Assembly (NCBI RefSeq): GCF_036227485.1
Contig: NZ_CP109479.1
Span: 5,580,001-5,644,000 of the forward strand
Length of the DNA stretch: 64,000 nt
DNA from: Streptomyces sp. NBC_01451
Lineage (GTDB): Bacteria; Actinomycetota; Actinomycetes; Streptomycetales; Streptomycetaceae
Direction of reading: 5' to 3'
The notes below the pieces were generated by a model. It had not been told where the DNA came from and searched no databases. It worked only from the letters and a program-made list of their open reading frames with translations. A program made the position numbers and the translations under genes. This document shows, piece by piece, positions 29,061-38,723 of this stretch. The stretch's first letter is position 1. Each line of letters starts with the position of its first letter.

Positions 29061-29720
29061 CTACGACAGCTGGCCGTCGTAGTCCGGCAGCTTGTACGTC
29101 TTCTCCGCGTGGCCGCCCGACAGGTCGGTGGCGCTGTTGCCGATGTTCGCGATGATCGTGTAGCCCTTCGACTCGATGTCGACGCGTTGCGCGGTCTTGT
29201 AGGCGGCCACGTCCTTGAAGAGGTCGATCAGGTTGCGGGCGTAGAGCCCGGTCACCTTGTAGCCGACGTATGTGAGGTTGTACTGCGTCACGGGCTTGAT
29301 GATGTCCGGGCGCGCGGTGACGAAGAAGAGGGCCACGCCGTGGTCCTGGGCGTACTGGGCGACCTTCAGCACGGGTGCGTTGGCCGGCGACGGGTAGCTG
29401 AAGCCGAAGTCGGTCTCCAGCGTGGTGTTGTCGATGTCGAAGACGATCGCCGGCTTCTCGCCCTTGGAGGCGGCGGCTATGCGCTGCTTCAGATAGGGCA
29501 GGGCCTCGTCCATCACGGTCTGGCAGTCCTGTTGCCAGGTGGTGTAGTCGACGTCCTCGGCGGCGGCTGTCGACACGGACGCGGTGGCAGTGGTCGCCGC
29601 GGTGGTCGCCGCCTGGGCGGTGCCGGGGCCGGCCAGTGTCACCGCGGCGACCGCGGCGGCCGCGGTCAGGCCGATACGGCGGGTCCAGGGCGTCCAGGAG
29701 CCTGCTGAGCCTCTTGTCAT
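29061..29720 (-). CDS. Secreted HAD-superfamily acid phosphatase (subfamily IIIB type)
   Basis: The 219-residue protein starts with a signal peptide (RRIGLTAAAAVAAVTLAGPGTAQAA; cleavage probably after AQA, near residue 36). A HAD domain follows: motif I IVFDIDNTTLETD (nucleophile Asp and acid Asp), motif II FFVTARPD, and near the end IANIGNSATDLSGGHAEKTYKLPDYDGQ carrying motif III/IV acidic residues. This matches plant-VSP/class-B-like acid phosphatases secreted by Streptomyces for phosphate release. The ATG at 29720 was picked because the signal peptide begins directly after it. Upstream open codons are low-complexity. Confidence 0.85.
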   Translation of the reverse strand: MTRGSAGSWTPWTRRIGLTAAAAVAAVTLAGPGTAQAATTAATTATASVSTAAAEDVDYTTWQQDCQTVMDEALPYLKQRIAAASKGEKPAIVFDIDNTTLETDFGFSYPSPANAPVLKVAQYAQDHGVALFFVTARPDIIKPVTQYNLTYVGYKVTGLYARNLIDLFKDVAAYKTAQRVDIESKGYTIIANIGNSATDLSGGHAEKTYKLPDYDGQLS

Positions 29721-30207
29721 CGGAGTCGGGGGTCCTCTCACGTAGGGCCGTGCGGTGCCGGGGCATGCGCATGTCAGACGTATGGGTGTCAGGGGCATGC
29801 TTGCGGAAGTGAGTGGCGTGGGTGGGAAGGGCACATTACTCACGGGTAGCGGCTGGGTGCCAGTAGTCGGAGCGGGTTTATTCGCCCCATCACCGGTCCC
29901 CCGGTGGTGAGTTGTGCGCGTCACAGTCGTACGTTCATGGATCTTGCGGGCCGGTGACATGACGCACAGGTGAAATGTCCGTTACTAGGGTGATTAGTGG
30001 GTGAGGGTGCGGGTCGGTCGCGCTTTGCGGGAAGCGGCTGCTTCGGTTGCTTTGTCAAGAAGTGGGTAAATTTGTGGCCATCTACTAAGTTGTGTCGTAG
30101 ATCGGGAGTTTGGGGATGCGCGGGGCTCGGGGTTACCAAGGGGATGCCCATCCGGCGGGAACGCTCGTGCCGGGTGGCTTTTCTGTCCCCGTCCCCATGA
30201 GGTCTCG
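29721..30207. other. Long divergent intergenic region: promoters plus leader of the M23 gene
   Basis: These 487 bases separate the divergent phosphatase and M23 peptidase genes. No gene is supported. The right 200 bases look like a structured leader for the peptidase (see the hairpin at 30148-30182). The stretch around 29990-30100 is AT-richer than the window and is the likely promoter zone for the M23 gene, but I could not fix boxes confidently. Confidence 0.5.
30148..30182 (+). promoter_or_regulatory. Terminator-like hairpin in the leader of the M23 peptidase gene
   Basis: CCATCCGGC and GCCGGGTGG pair over 9 bp (one G-U) with a 12-base loop and are followed directly by TTTT at 30179-30182. 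The site is 26 bases before the start codon and within the transcript leader, so it looks like the expression platform of an attenuator or riboswitch. Upstream G-rich conserved-looking segments (about 30115-30145) could form the sensing part. Confidence 0.5.
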
Positions 30208-30810
30208 ATGTTCCAGCGCGCCACCACCCCGTCCCCGTCCCGTGAGTCCCGTACGGCCCGTGTCTCCCGTGTCTCGGTTCTGGCCGCCGGGCTCGGGGCG
30301 TCACTCGTCCTGGGGGTGACCGGGGTCGCGGCTGCCGCCGAGACCGGTGCGACGGGTGCCGTGCAGGTCCAGGCCGCTGCCAAGAAGGCCGCCTCCTGGG
30401 TGGACCCGGTCAGGAAGTACACGCTCAGCGCCAGCTTCAACCAGGCCGGCAACATGTGGTCGTCCACCCACTCCGGCCAGGACTTCGCCGTGCCGAGCGG
30501 CACCAAGGTCGTCGCCGCGCACGGCGGCACCGTCGTCAAGGCCGGCGGCAACGGCGCCGGTGACGGGGCGGCGTACGGCAATGCCGTCGTCATCAGGCAC
30601 GGCAACGGGACGTACTCGCAGTACGCCCATCTGTCGCGGATCAACGTGAAGGTCGGCCAGGTCGTGGCCACCGGGCAGCGCATAGCCCTGTCCGGCAACA
30701 CGGGCAACTCCAGCGGGCCGCACCTGCACTTCGAGATCCGTACGACGCCGAACTACGGGTCCGCCGTCGACCCGGTGGCCTTCCTGCGGGCCAAGGGCGT
30801 GACGGTCTGA
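30208..30810 (+). CDS. Secreted M23-family peptidase (LytM-type)
   Basis: The 200-residue protein has a twin-charged N-terminus and a hydrophobic signal segment SVLAAGLGASLVLGVTGVAAAA (about residues 22-44), so it is exported. The rest is an M23 domain: SASFNQAGNMWSSTHSGQDFAVPSGTKV with HxxxxxxD-type zinc ligands (the His in THSGQDFAVP and the Asp three residues on), VVIRHGNGTYSQYAHLSRINVKVGQVVATGQ and SGPHLHFEIR with the HLH motif. It probably cleaves peptidoglycan cross-bridges. The ribosome site is GAGG, 5 bases before ATG. A long leader with a hairpin suggests RNA-level control. Confidence 0.9.
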   Translation: MFQRATTPSPSRESRTARVSRVSVLAAGLGASLVLGVTGVAAAAETGATGAVQVQAAAKKAASWVDPVRKYTLSASFNQAGNMWSSTHSGQDFAVPSGTKVVAAHGGTVVKAGGNGAGDGAAYGNAVVIRHGNGTYSQYAHLSRINVKVGQVVATGQRIALSGNTGNSSGPHLHFEIRTTPNYGSAVDPVAFLRAKGVTV

Positions 30811-30941
30811 GCATCTGCGGACACGTCTGACCCGCCGGTCCGACTGGTCTGCCGGCGCGTCCGACCTGCTGGCCCGTCCGACCTGGTGGCCCGTCCGGGC
30901 CGGTCGAGCGGGGTGTGATCGGCCGGTCGGCAGTGCTGCGG

Positions 30942-31529
30942 TTACGAGGGGTGTGCCGTGCCCTCGTGCGCCTGTGTCACCAGGCCGATCGCGACCTCCA
31001 GGACCGCCTGGCGCTTCTCGTCCGCGTCGCCCGCGAGGTCGTGGAGCACGAACATCCCGGCGTGCAGCGTGAACATCGCGCTGATGCAGCGGACCTGGTC
31101 GACCAAGGGGGCGTCCGGGTCGATGATGATCTCCCGCATACCGAGCATGCGCGTCTTGAACATGTCGCCGATGCTCAGATCCCGTACCGTCGCCTGGTTC
31201 TCCTGCATGAAGCGGAAGAGGGGTGCCGCTTCGGTGAGCGCCTCGCTGTAGCGGCGTACGATCTCCTGCTTCATTTCGAGGGTGTGCGGCTGCTGCCGGC
31301 CCCACTCGATCAGGTCCTCGATCGGTTTCGTCAGGTCCTCGAACAGGCTGACGACGATCTCTTCCTTGGTCTTGAAGTGGTAGTAGAGCGCCGCCTTCGT
31401 GACGTCGAGGCGTTCGGCGATCTCCCGCAGCGAGGTCTTCTCGTAGCCCTGTTCGGCGAAGAGTTCGAGCGCCACGTCCTGGATGCGCTGACGGGTGTCC
31501 CCGCGTCGGCGCTGCTTGGTGCGGTCCAT
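30942..31529 (-). CDS. TetR/AcrR-family regulator of the adjacent MFS exporter
   Basis: The 195-residue protein has an N-terminal TetR helix-turn-helix: RQRIQDVALELFAEQGYEKTSLREIAERLDVTKAALYYHFKTKEEIVVSLFE. A C-terminal ligand-binding domain follows. It is divergent from an MFS exporter gene. The 152-base gap holds two inverted repeats of the type expected for a TetR operator. By this arrangement it probably represses itself and the exporter until a drug-like ligand binds. Confidence 0.92.
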   Translation of the reverse strand: MDRTKQRRRGDTRQRIQDVALELFAEQGYEKTSLREIAERLDVTKAALYYHFKTKEEIVVSLFEDLTKPIEDLIEWGRQQPHTLEMKQEIVRRYSEALTEAAPLFRFMQENQATVRDLSIGDMFKTRMLGMREIIIDPDAPLVDQVRCISAMFTLHAGMFVLHDLAGDADEKRQAVLEVAIGLVTQAHEGTAHPS

Positions 31530-31584
31530 GCCCGTACTCCTGCTTCCGCTTCTGATCCCGGGGAGTGCCCTTGGGACAAAACTT

Positions 31585-33337
<1,753 letters not shown>

Positions 33338-33440
33338 GGTCTGGCCTCTGGTCGCCGACCCCTGCGTGGTGGTTGGGGGACGGTGAGGAGTCGAAGGCCC
33401 TCGGGTGGTGTCTGCCCCGGGGGTCTTCGGCCGTGTTTTC

Positions 33441-33547
33441 TCGTCCCCGCCGCCCCTACCCGCCCCATCCTGTGTCTGGGGGCCGCGCCCCCAGACCCCC
33501 GCTATCGGCCCTGAACGGGCCTCGTCCTCAAACGCCGGACGGGCTGG
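33441..33547. repeat. Streptomyces-type intergenic repeat, copy 1
   Basis: Shares a block order with 38431-38546: C-rich start, GGGGGCCGCGCCCCCAGACC hairpin, then a GGCCCTGAACGGGCC palindrome, and CGTCCTCAAACGCCGGACGGGCTGG. It sits between the 3' end of the exporter gene and the 3' end of cseC, so it may act as a two-way terminator. Confidence 0.75.
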
Positions 33548-33563
33548 GGGGGGTATCTCCCCC

Positions 33564-34916
33564 TCAGCCGCTCTTGCGCGGCAGCATCGGGTAGCTGCCC
33601 GTGTTGGTCGGGGCGTGTTCCGGGAGCCACAGGACTGCGACCGCGCCCTCGGCGGGGACGTGTTCCGGGGCGCCCGGTGGGCGGATGTTGCGGAACGTGA
33701 GGCGGGCGCCCAGGACTCGGGCCTGGCCTGCGGCGATGGTGAGACCGAGGCCGTGGCCGTGTCCCGAACGGTCGCTGCTTCCCGTACGGAAGCGGCTCGG
33801 TCCCTCCGCCAGCAGGTCCTCGGGGAAGCCGGTGCCGTGGTCGCGCACGCGGATGACCCGGCCCTCGACCGACACCTCTATGGGTGCCTTGCCGTGCCGT
33901 GCGGCGTTGGCCAGCAGGTTGAACAGCACGCGCTCCAGCCGGCGCGGATCGGTCGTGACCTCCGACTCGTGCACCACGTGCACGGCGATCTCCGGGTCCT
34001 TCGCGAGCACCCGCCGGGCCACGAACTCGCCCAGCATGATGTCCTGCAACTCGGCCCGCTCCGACGCGCCGTCGAGACGGGCCACCTCCAGGACGTCCTC
34101 GACCAGCGTGCGCATGGCCTGCGCCCGGTCCAGGACCAACTCGGTCGGGCGCCCGGGCGGGAGGAGTTCGGCGGCCGTCAGCAGGCCCGTCACCGGCGTA
34201 CGCAACTCGTGCGCGATGTCGGCGGTGACCCGCCGTTCCGCCTCCAGCCGCTGCCGCAGCGTGTCCGCCATCGCGTCCACCGCCCGGGCGAGGTCGTCGG
34301 TCTCGTCCCGTACGACACCGCCGATGGCGTCCCGCACCCGTACGTCCGTCTCGCCCCTCGCGACCTGGTTGGCGGCAGCCGCCGCCTTGCGCAGCCGGCG
34401 CGACAGCTGCGCGCCGATGAGCACACCGAGCGCGCTGCCGCCGAGGACGACGGCGATCGAGCCGATGATCAGCGCCTGGTCGAGGTCGGCCATGATGTCC
34501 GTACTGCGGTCGGTGAACCCGGTGTGCAGCGACATGATGTGCCCGTCCTTGAGCGGTACGGCCGCCCAGATGTCCGGCACCCCGTCCGGCCGGTCGGTCA
34601 CATAGGTCGCCCGGCGGCCCTGCGCGGCCTTCTCCCGCAGTTCCTCGGGCAGGTTCGGGTCGTCGACCTTGATGCCGGGGAAGTTGGGCCGCCCCGACAG
34701 GTTGTAGTTGCTCTGCCCGATCAGGACGCGTTCGTCCGCGAGGTCGCGCGCGCTGTCCAGCATCGAGACCCGGGCCGCGTTGTGCACGACCAGGCTGAGC
34801 GTGACCGCCACGAGCGCGCCGACCAGCGCGATGGCTGCGCTCAGCTTCCATCTGAGGCCGGTGTGGATGCCCGTGAACCGGCTGAACGGGATGATTCGCC
34901 TCTCTCTGGAGAGCAT
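33564..34916 (-). CDS. cseC: Sensor histidine kinase CseC
   Basis: The 450-residue membrane kinase works with CseB to turn on sigE in response to cell-envelope damage (established in S. coelicolor). Features in order: helix WKLSAAIALVGALVAVTLSLVV (about residues 23-44), an extracytoplasmic sensor domain (45-145), a second helix ALIIGSIAVVLGGSALGVLIGA, HAMP, the phospho-acceptor box RVTADIAHELRTPVTGLL, the N-box LFNLLANAARHGKAPI, DHGTGFPEDL and GHGHGLGLTIAAGQ. It begins 11 bases after cseB and is the last gene of the operon. Confidence 0.93.
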   Translation of the reverse strand: MLSRERRIIPFSRFTGIHTGLRWKLSAAIALVGALVAVTLSLVVHNAARVSMLDSARDLADERVLIGQSNYNLSGRPNFPGIKVDDPNLPEELREKAAQGRRATYVTDRPDGVPDIWAAVPLKDGHIMSLHTGFTDRSTDIMADLDQALIIGSIAVVLGGSALGVLIGAQLSRRLRKAAAAANQVARGETDVRVRDAIGGVVRDETDDLARAVDAMADTLRQRLEAERRVTADIAHELRTPVTGLLTAAELLPPGRPTELVLDRAQAMRTLVEDVLEVARLDGASERAELQDIMLGEFVARRVLAKDPEIAVHVVHESEVTTDPRRLERVLFNLLANAARHGKAPIEVSVEGRVIRVRDHGTGFPEDLLAEGPSRFRTGSSDRSGHGHGLGLTIAAGQARVLGARLTFRNIRPPGAPEHVPAEGAVAVLWLPEHAPTNTGSYPMLPRKSG

Positions 34917-34927
34917 GGCCGGCCCGC

Positions 34928-35635
34928 TCAGGCCTTCAACTTGTAGCCGAAGCCGCGGACCGTCTCGATCCGGTCCTGGCCGATCTTCGTACGCAGCCGC
35001 TGCACATGGACGTCGACGACGCGGGTGTCACCGCCCCAGCCGTAGTCCCACACGCGTTCGAGGAGCTTGTCGCGGGACAGGACCGTGCCCGGCGCGGACG
35101 AGAACTCCAGCAGCAGCCGCATCTCGGTGGGTGTCAGGGCCACCGTCCGGCCCTCCTTGCGGACCTCCATGCCCTCGGTGTCGATCTCCAGGTCCCCGAA
35201 GACCAGCACTCCGCCGGTCACGGGCCCGCTGTCCTCCGAGGCAGCCGCGCCCGGGCCGCTCGCGTGCCCGAAGCGGCGCAGGACCGCGCGGATCCGGGCG
35301 ACCAGGACAGCACCGTCGAAGGGCTTCGTGACGTAGTCGTCGGCGCCCGCCTCCAGGCCCAGGACCACGTCGATCGAGTCGGCGCGCGCCGACAGCATGA
35401 TCACCGGCACGGTGGACTCGTCGCGGATACGGCGGCACAGGCTGACCCCGTCGAGGCCCGGGACCATGACGTCCAGGAGGGCGATGTCGGGGCGGTCGGC
35501 GCGGAACGCCTCCAGGCCCGACAGCCCGTCGGGCATGGCGGTGACCGCGAAGCCGTCCCGCTCCAGGGCGAGTTGGGTGGCCTCGCGGATGACGTCGTCG
35601 TCCTCGACGAAGAGGACGTGGGTCTGGTCTGCCAT
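34928..35635 (-). CDS. cseB: Response regulator CseB (OmpR family)
   Basis: The 235-residue regulator has a receiver domain with acidic pocket FVEDDD, phospho-site Asp in IALLDVMVPGLDG (about residue 54) and conserved Lys in DDYVTKPFDGAVL. After an acidic linker (ASGPGAAASEDSGPVTG) comes an OmpR winged helix: LEIDTEGMEVRKEGRTVALTPTEMRLLLEFSSAPGTVLSRDKLLERVWDYGWGGDTRVVDVHVQRLRTKIGQDRIETVRGFGYKL. Activates sigE transcription in S. coelicolor. It follows cseA and precedes cseC in the same direction. Confidence 0.95.
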   Translation of the reverse strand: MADQTHVLFVEDDDVIREATQLALERDGFAVTAMPDGLSGLEAFRADRPDIALLDVMVPGLDGVSLCRRIRDESTVPVIMLSARADSIDVVLGLEAGADDYVTKPFDGAVLVARIRAVLRRFGHASGPGAAASEDSGPVTGGVLVFGDLEIDTEGMEVRKEGRTVALTPTEMRLLLEFSSAPGTVLSRDKLLERVWDYGWGGDTRVVDVHVQRLRTKIGQDRIETVRGFGYKLKA

Positions 35636-35687
35636 CCCGGGTGCTCTCAGTTCTCGTCTCGTGTGTGGCGGCTGCGGTGTGGCGCGG

Positions 35688-36338
35688 TCAGTTCGGGGCC
35701 GCTGTCGGTGCGCCGTCGCCGTCGACCGCGCTGCTGTACTCGTTGTGCGTGCGGTACTCCAGGGCGAAGCGGCCCGCCGTCCAGCGGTAGGTGATCACAT
35801 TCTCGCCCGACGGGCTCGTCACCGGGTCGTCCTTCTTGTAGACCTGCTTGGTGACCACCAGGTCGCCGCGGTCTATCTCCGCGTACACCGGTGACTCCTC
35901 GGCCCTGAAGACGTTCCGGTATCCGTCCCCCGCCTCGCGGTACACGTAGGAACCGACCCCGACGGCATCGCTGCACGTCATGACATTGACGACGACGTCG
36001 TCGGCGGCCCCGTCGGTCAGGTCCCCGTACGACACGTCGACCGGGTACTCGTCCCCGACGCACGGCTTCAGCGCGCGCTTGACCGACGCCGCGACCCCCG
36101 GATCGCCCTTGACGAGCTCGACCGCGTCCACGTCGTCCGGAGTGGCGTACGCGGAGGCCATGGGGGTGGGGCTCAGCTTGCCCGCGACGGCGTCGGCGCC
36201 GGCCGGGCCCTCGTCACGGGCGCCGGTGCCGCCGGTGGCGCAGGCGGAGACGAAAAGGGCGAGGGCGGCGAGCACGGCCGTCGCCGTGATCACCGCCTGA
36301 AAGCCACGCCGGGCGGGGACGGACAGGGCCGACCCCAT
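35688..36338 (-). CDS. cseA: Lipoprotein CseA
   Basis: The 216-residue lipoprotein has a lipobox at the end of AVITATAVLAALALFVSACATG (Cys about residue 32). Known in S. coelicolor as a negative modulator of the SigE signal. The mature part includes YPVDVSYGDLTDGAADDVVVNVMTCSDAVGVGSYVYRE and EIDRGDLVVTKQVYKKDDPVTSPSGENVITYRWTAGRFALEY. The start chosen (ATG 36338) places the signal peptide first, but it has a poor ribosome site. The frame is open for 79 more codons to within sigE, encoding low-complexity GT/GA/TD repeats; see the repeat entry. Operon: sigE-cseA-cseB-cseC. Confidence 0.85.
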   Translation of the reverse strand: MGSALSVPARRGFQAVITATAVLAALALFVSACATGGTGARDEGPAGADAVAGKLSPTPMASAYATPDDVDAVELVKGDPGVAASVKRALKPCVGDEYPVDVSYGDLTDGAADDVVVNVMTCSDAVGVGSYVYREAGDGYRNVFRAEESPVYAEIDRGDLVVTKQVYKKDDPVTSPSGENVITYRWTAGRFALEYRTHNEYSSAVDGDGAPTAAPN

Positions 36339-36455
36339 GAGCAGCCCCGGGCCACGACGCCCCGGCCACTCCCGCGATCCCGCACCGTAGACAGGACCAG
36401 GACCTGCGCCAGGACCAGGGCCTTGGCCTGGGCTTTGGCCCGAGGGCGAGGCCGC

Positions 36456-36532
36456 GTCCGTATCCGTATCCGTCGCCCCTGCCCCTGCCCCTGCCCCTGC
36501 CTCTGTCCCCGTCCCCGTCCCCGTTCCTGTCC
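36456..36532. repeat. Hexanucleotide tandem repeats between sigE and cseA
   Basis: On the plus strand the sequence runs through TATCCG units, then four CCCCTG units and four TCCCCG-like units. All are multiples of six, so the minus-strand frame stays open and would encode GTGTGT/GAGAGA/TDTDTD runs. The 224 bases between sigE and the chosen cseA start are mostly this kind of repeat. Confidence 0.75.
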
Positions 36533-36562
36533 GTGGGACCCCGGGATCGGTCGCTCCTGTGC

Positions 36563-37105
36563 CTAGGCCGCGCAACGCTCCCGCTCCTCATGCTCCAGCG
36601 CGCGTGCGTCCAGATCGCGGGACTCCAGCTCCTCCCGGAGCCGGGCGAGCGCCCGGTGCAGCGTGCTCTTGACCGTTCCGGCCGACATGCCGAGGGCGGC
36701 GGCCGTCTCCTCCGTGGACATCTGCTCCCAGTGTCGCAGCACGACGACACTCCGCTGCTTGGGTGCGAGAACCTTCATGACGTCCATCAGAAGCGCGCGG
36801 TCCGCGTGCTGCTCGGTGGAGTCGTCGACGCACGCGTCCGGGAGCTGCTCGGTGGGCACCTCTTCCAGCTTGCGCGCCCGCCACCACTCCGTCCGGGTGT
36901 TGATCATCACCCGGCGGAGGTAGGCGTCCGCGAGCCGCTTGTCCGCTATGCCGTCCCAGCGGCCGTACGTCCGCACGAGCGCCGTCTGGAGCAGGTCCTG
37001 CGCGTCGACGGGGTCCGGGACCAGCCGACGGGCGCTGCGCAACAGCGCGTCCTGCCGTGTGCGGACGTACTCCTCGAACTCGAGCACCTCGCCCTGCTGC
37101 GCCAT
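36563..37105 (-). CDS. sigE: ECF sigma factor SigE
   Basis: The 180-residue ECF sigma factor directs cell-envelope stress genes in Streptomyces. Region 2 is VLEFEEYVRTRQDALLRSARRLVPDPVDAQDLLQTALVRTYGRWDGI; region 4 is VLAPKQRSVVVLRHWEQMSTEETAAALGMSAGTVKSTLHRALARLREEL. The ATG at 37105 has GGAGG 8 bases upstream. A GTG at 37156 would add 17 residues but has only AAGG at 2 bases, so I prefer the shorter form. No anti-sigma gene is adjacent; control is by CseB/CseC on transcription. First gene of the operon. Confidence 0.95.
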   Translation of the reverse strand: MAQQGEVLEFEEYVRTRQDALLRSARRLVPDPVDAQDLLQTALVRTYGRWDGIADKRLADAYLRRVMINTRTEWWRARKLEEVPTEQLPDACVDDSTEQHADRALLMDVMKVLAPKQRSVVVLRHWEQMSTEETAAALGMSAGTVKSTLHRALARLREELESRDLDARALEHEERERCAA

Positions 37106-37402
37106 CTCGACCGCCTCCGTCCCCGTTTCCGACCCGCCCTGCCGGTCGGCATTCACTGCCTTGTGGTCCCTACAGGGATGAAGCTACGGAGCCGTTGTCA
37201 CGGGGCTGTCCGAGCCAGCCTGCGGTGAGCGCTCGGCTGTCCGTCGGTTGTGTAACGGAAATAGGGAAGGGGTAAGCGGCTGGGGTAATTGGTGGCGCTA
37301 TGTGGTGATTTGGGCGTGGGGTGAGTGTGTTGCGGAAGCGCGCCGGGGCGTTACGGGAAGCCGGGCATGTGTGGTGGCTGTGTGGATCTCCGGCTGTCTG
37401 TC
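37106..37402. other. sigE upstream region
   Basis: About 297 bases between sigE and the end of mutY, which reads in the same direction. It should hold the CseB-dependent sigE promoter. The most AT-rich segment is 37245-37325. I see no hairpin of terminator quality after mutY. Confidence 0.4.
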
Positions 37403-38359
37403 TCAGCTGTGCGGCAGGCGGTACAGCCCGCCCGGAAGGGGCTCGACCAGTCCGTCGGAGACGAGGCCGTCGAGGGCCCGGGCGCGCTGGACCGGCTCGT
37501 GCCACACGTCGTCGAGCGCCGCCTGCGGTACGGGTGTGTGGGCTTCCCGGAGTACGGCGAGCAGCTTGCCGCGTACCTGACGATCAGTGCCCGCGTACGT
37601 CTGACCGCGGCGGGCCGGACCCTCGTGCTCGGGCTTCCCGGCGAGCCGCCAGGCGCACTGGGCGGCGATCGGACAGCGGTGGCAGCTCTCGTTCCGGGCC
37701 GTGCAGACGAGCGCGCCGAGCTCCATCGAGGCCGCGGCCCAGCGGGCGGCCGTGGACTCGTCGTCCGGCAACAGGGCGCGGGCGAGCTTGCGTTCGGCGG
37801 CGGTGGTGGCGTTCGGGGGGTACTGGACGCCGGTGACGGCGCGGGCGAGGACACGGCGGACGTTCGTGTCCAGTACCGCGTGGCGCTGGCCGTAGGCGAA
37901 GGAGGCGACGGCCGCGGCGGTGTACTCGCCGATGCCGGGCAGGGCGAGCAGCTGGGCGTGCTCGGTGGGTACGTCGCCACCGTGGCGTTCCGTTATGGCG
38001 ACAGCCGCGCCGTGCAGGCGCAGGGCGCGGCGCGGGTAGCCGAGCCGGCCCCAGGCGCGGACGGCTTCGCCGGAGGGGGCGGCGGCGAGGTCGGCGGGGC
38101 GGGGCCAGCGGGCGAGCCACTGCTCGTAGACGGGCAGTACGCGGATCACGGGCGTCTGCTGGAGCATGAACTCGCTGACCATCACGCCCCAGGGGCCGGC
38201 GTCCGGGCGCCGCCAGGGGAGGTCGCGGGCGTGGTCGTCGAACCAGTCGATGACGGGGGAGTGGAGAGGGGTGCCGTCGGTGGCGGGGGACGGGGGGCGG
38301 GGGTGCTGGAGGGGAGTGGGGCCGGCGTCGCGGTGCGGGGGTTTCGTGGGCGCAGTCAT
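37403..38359 (-). CDS. mutY: A/G-specific adenine glycosylase
   Basis: Removes adenine mispaired with 8-oxoguanine. The 318-residue enzyme has the N-terminal core LPWRRPDAGPWGVMVSEFMLQQTPVIRVLPVYEQWL, the helix-hairpin-helix LLALPGIGEYTAAAVASFAYGQRHAVLDTNVRRVLAR (with the catalytic Asp in LDTN) and the [4Fe-4S] loop C-x6-C-x2-C-x5-C (CTARNESCHRCPIAAQC). The C-terminal NUDIX-like 8-oxoG domain of E. coli MutY is reduced to about 70 residues. The first about 30 residues are Pro/Thr rich and the start may be further in. Confidence 0.93.
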   Translation of the reverse strand: MTAPTKPPHRDAGPTPLQHPRPPSPATDGTPLHSPVIDWFDDHARDLPWRRPDAGPWGVMVSEFMLQQTPVIRVLPVYEQWLARWPRPADLAAAPSGEAVRAWGRLGYPRRALRLHGAAVAITERHGGDVPTEHAQLLALPGIGEYTAAAVASFAYGQRHAVLDTNVRRVLARAVTGVQYPPNATTAAERKLARALLPDDESTAARWAAASMELGALVCTARNESCHRCPIAAQCAWRLAGKPEHEGPARRGQTYAGTDRQVRGKLLAVLREAHTPVPQAALDDVWHEPVQRARALDGLVSDGLVEPLPGGLYRLPHS

Positions 38360-38430
38360 GGCGGTTCCGATCCTGCCATGTGGGGGTGCGGGGGTGTGCG
38401 ATGCGGTGCGTTACGGGGTGGGTGGTTTCT

Positions 38431-38546
38431 TCGCCCCCGCCGCCCCTGCCCGCCCCGTCCTCTTCCTGAGGGCTGCGCCCCCAGACCCGCCCCCAGACCC
38501 GCCTTCGGCCTGAACGGCCTCGTCCTCAGGCGCCGGACGGGCTGGG
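38431..38546. repeat. Streptomyces-type intergenic repeat, copy 2
   Basis: Second copy of the block described at 33441-33547, here with an internal duplication of CCCAGACCCGCC and the same final CGTCCTCAGGCGCCGGACGGGCTGG. It sits upstream of mutY and of the secreted protein gene, so here it is not between convergent 3' ends. With flanking sequence it fills the 364-base gap 38360-38723, where I see no gene. Confidence 0.75.
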
Positions 38547-38723
38547 TGGCGCCGGCCGGCGCTGAATGGATGCGGCGCCGTGAACTGCTCCCCGCCCGGC
38601 AGGAGTTCACCCACGTCATCAACGCCCCTTCGCCGGGATGATGATCCGGAAAAGTTGCGTCCCCGGCGGCGGGTGGGGCGAGTGAACTGTCCGATCTCTC
38701 GTACAGTTTGCGCCGTGGGATCT

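Noticed and set aside
29990..30207. Confident c-di-AMP (ydaO) riboswitch call
   Set aside because: Only the terminator-like stem and G-rich segments are visible; the consensus could not be matched by eye, so it is kept as a hypothesis in findings.
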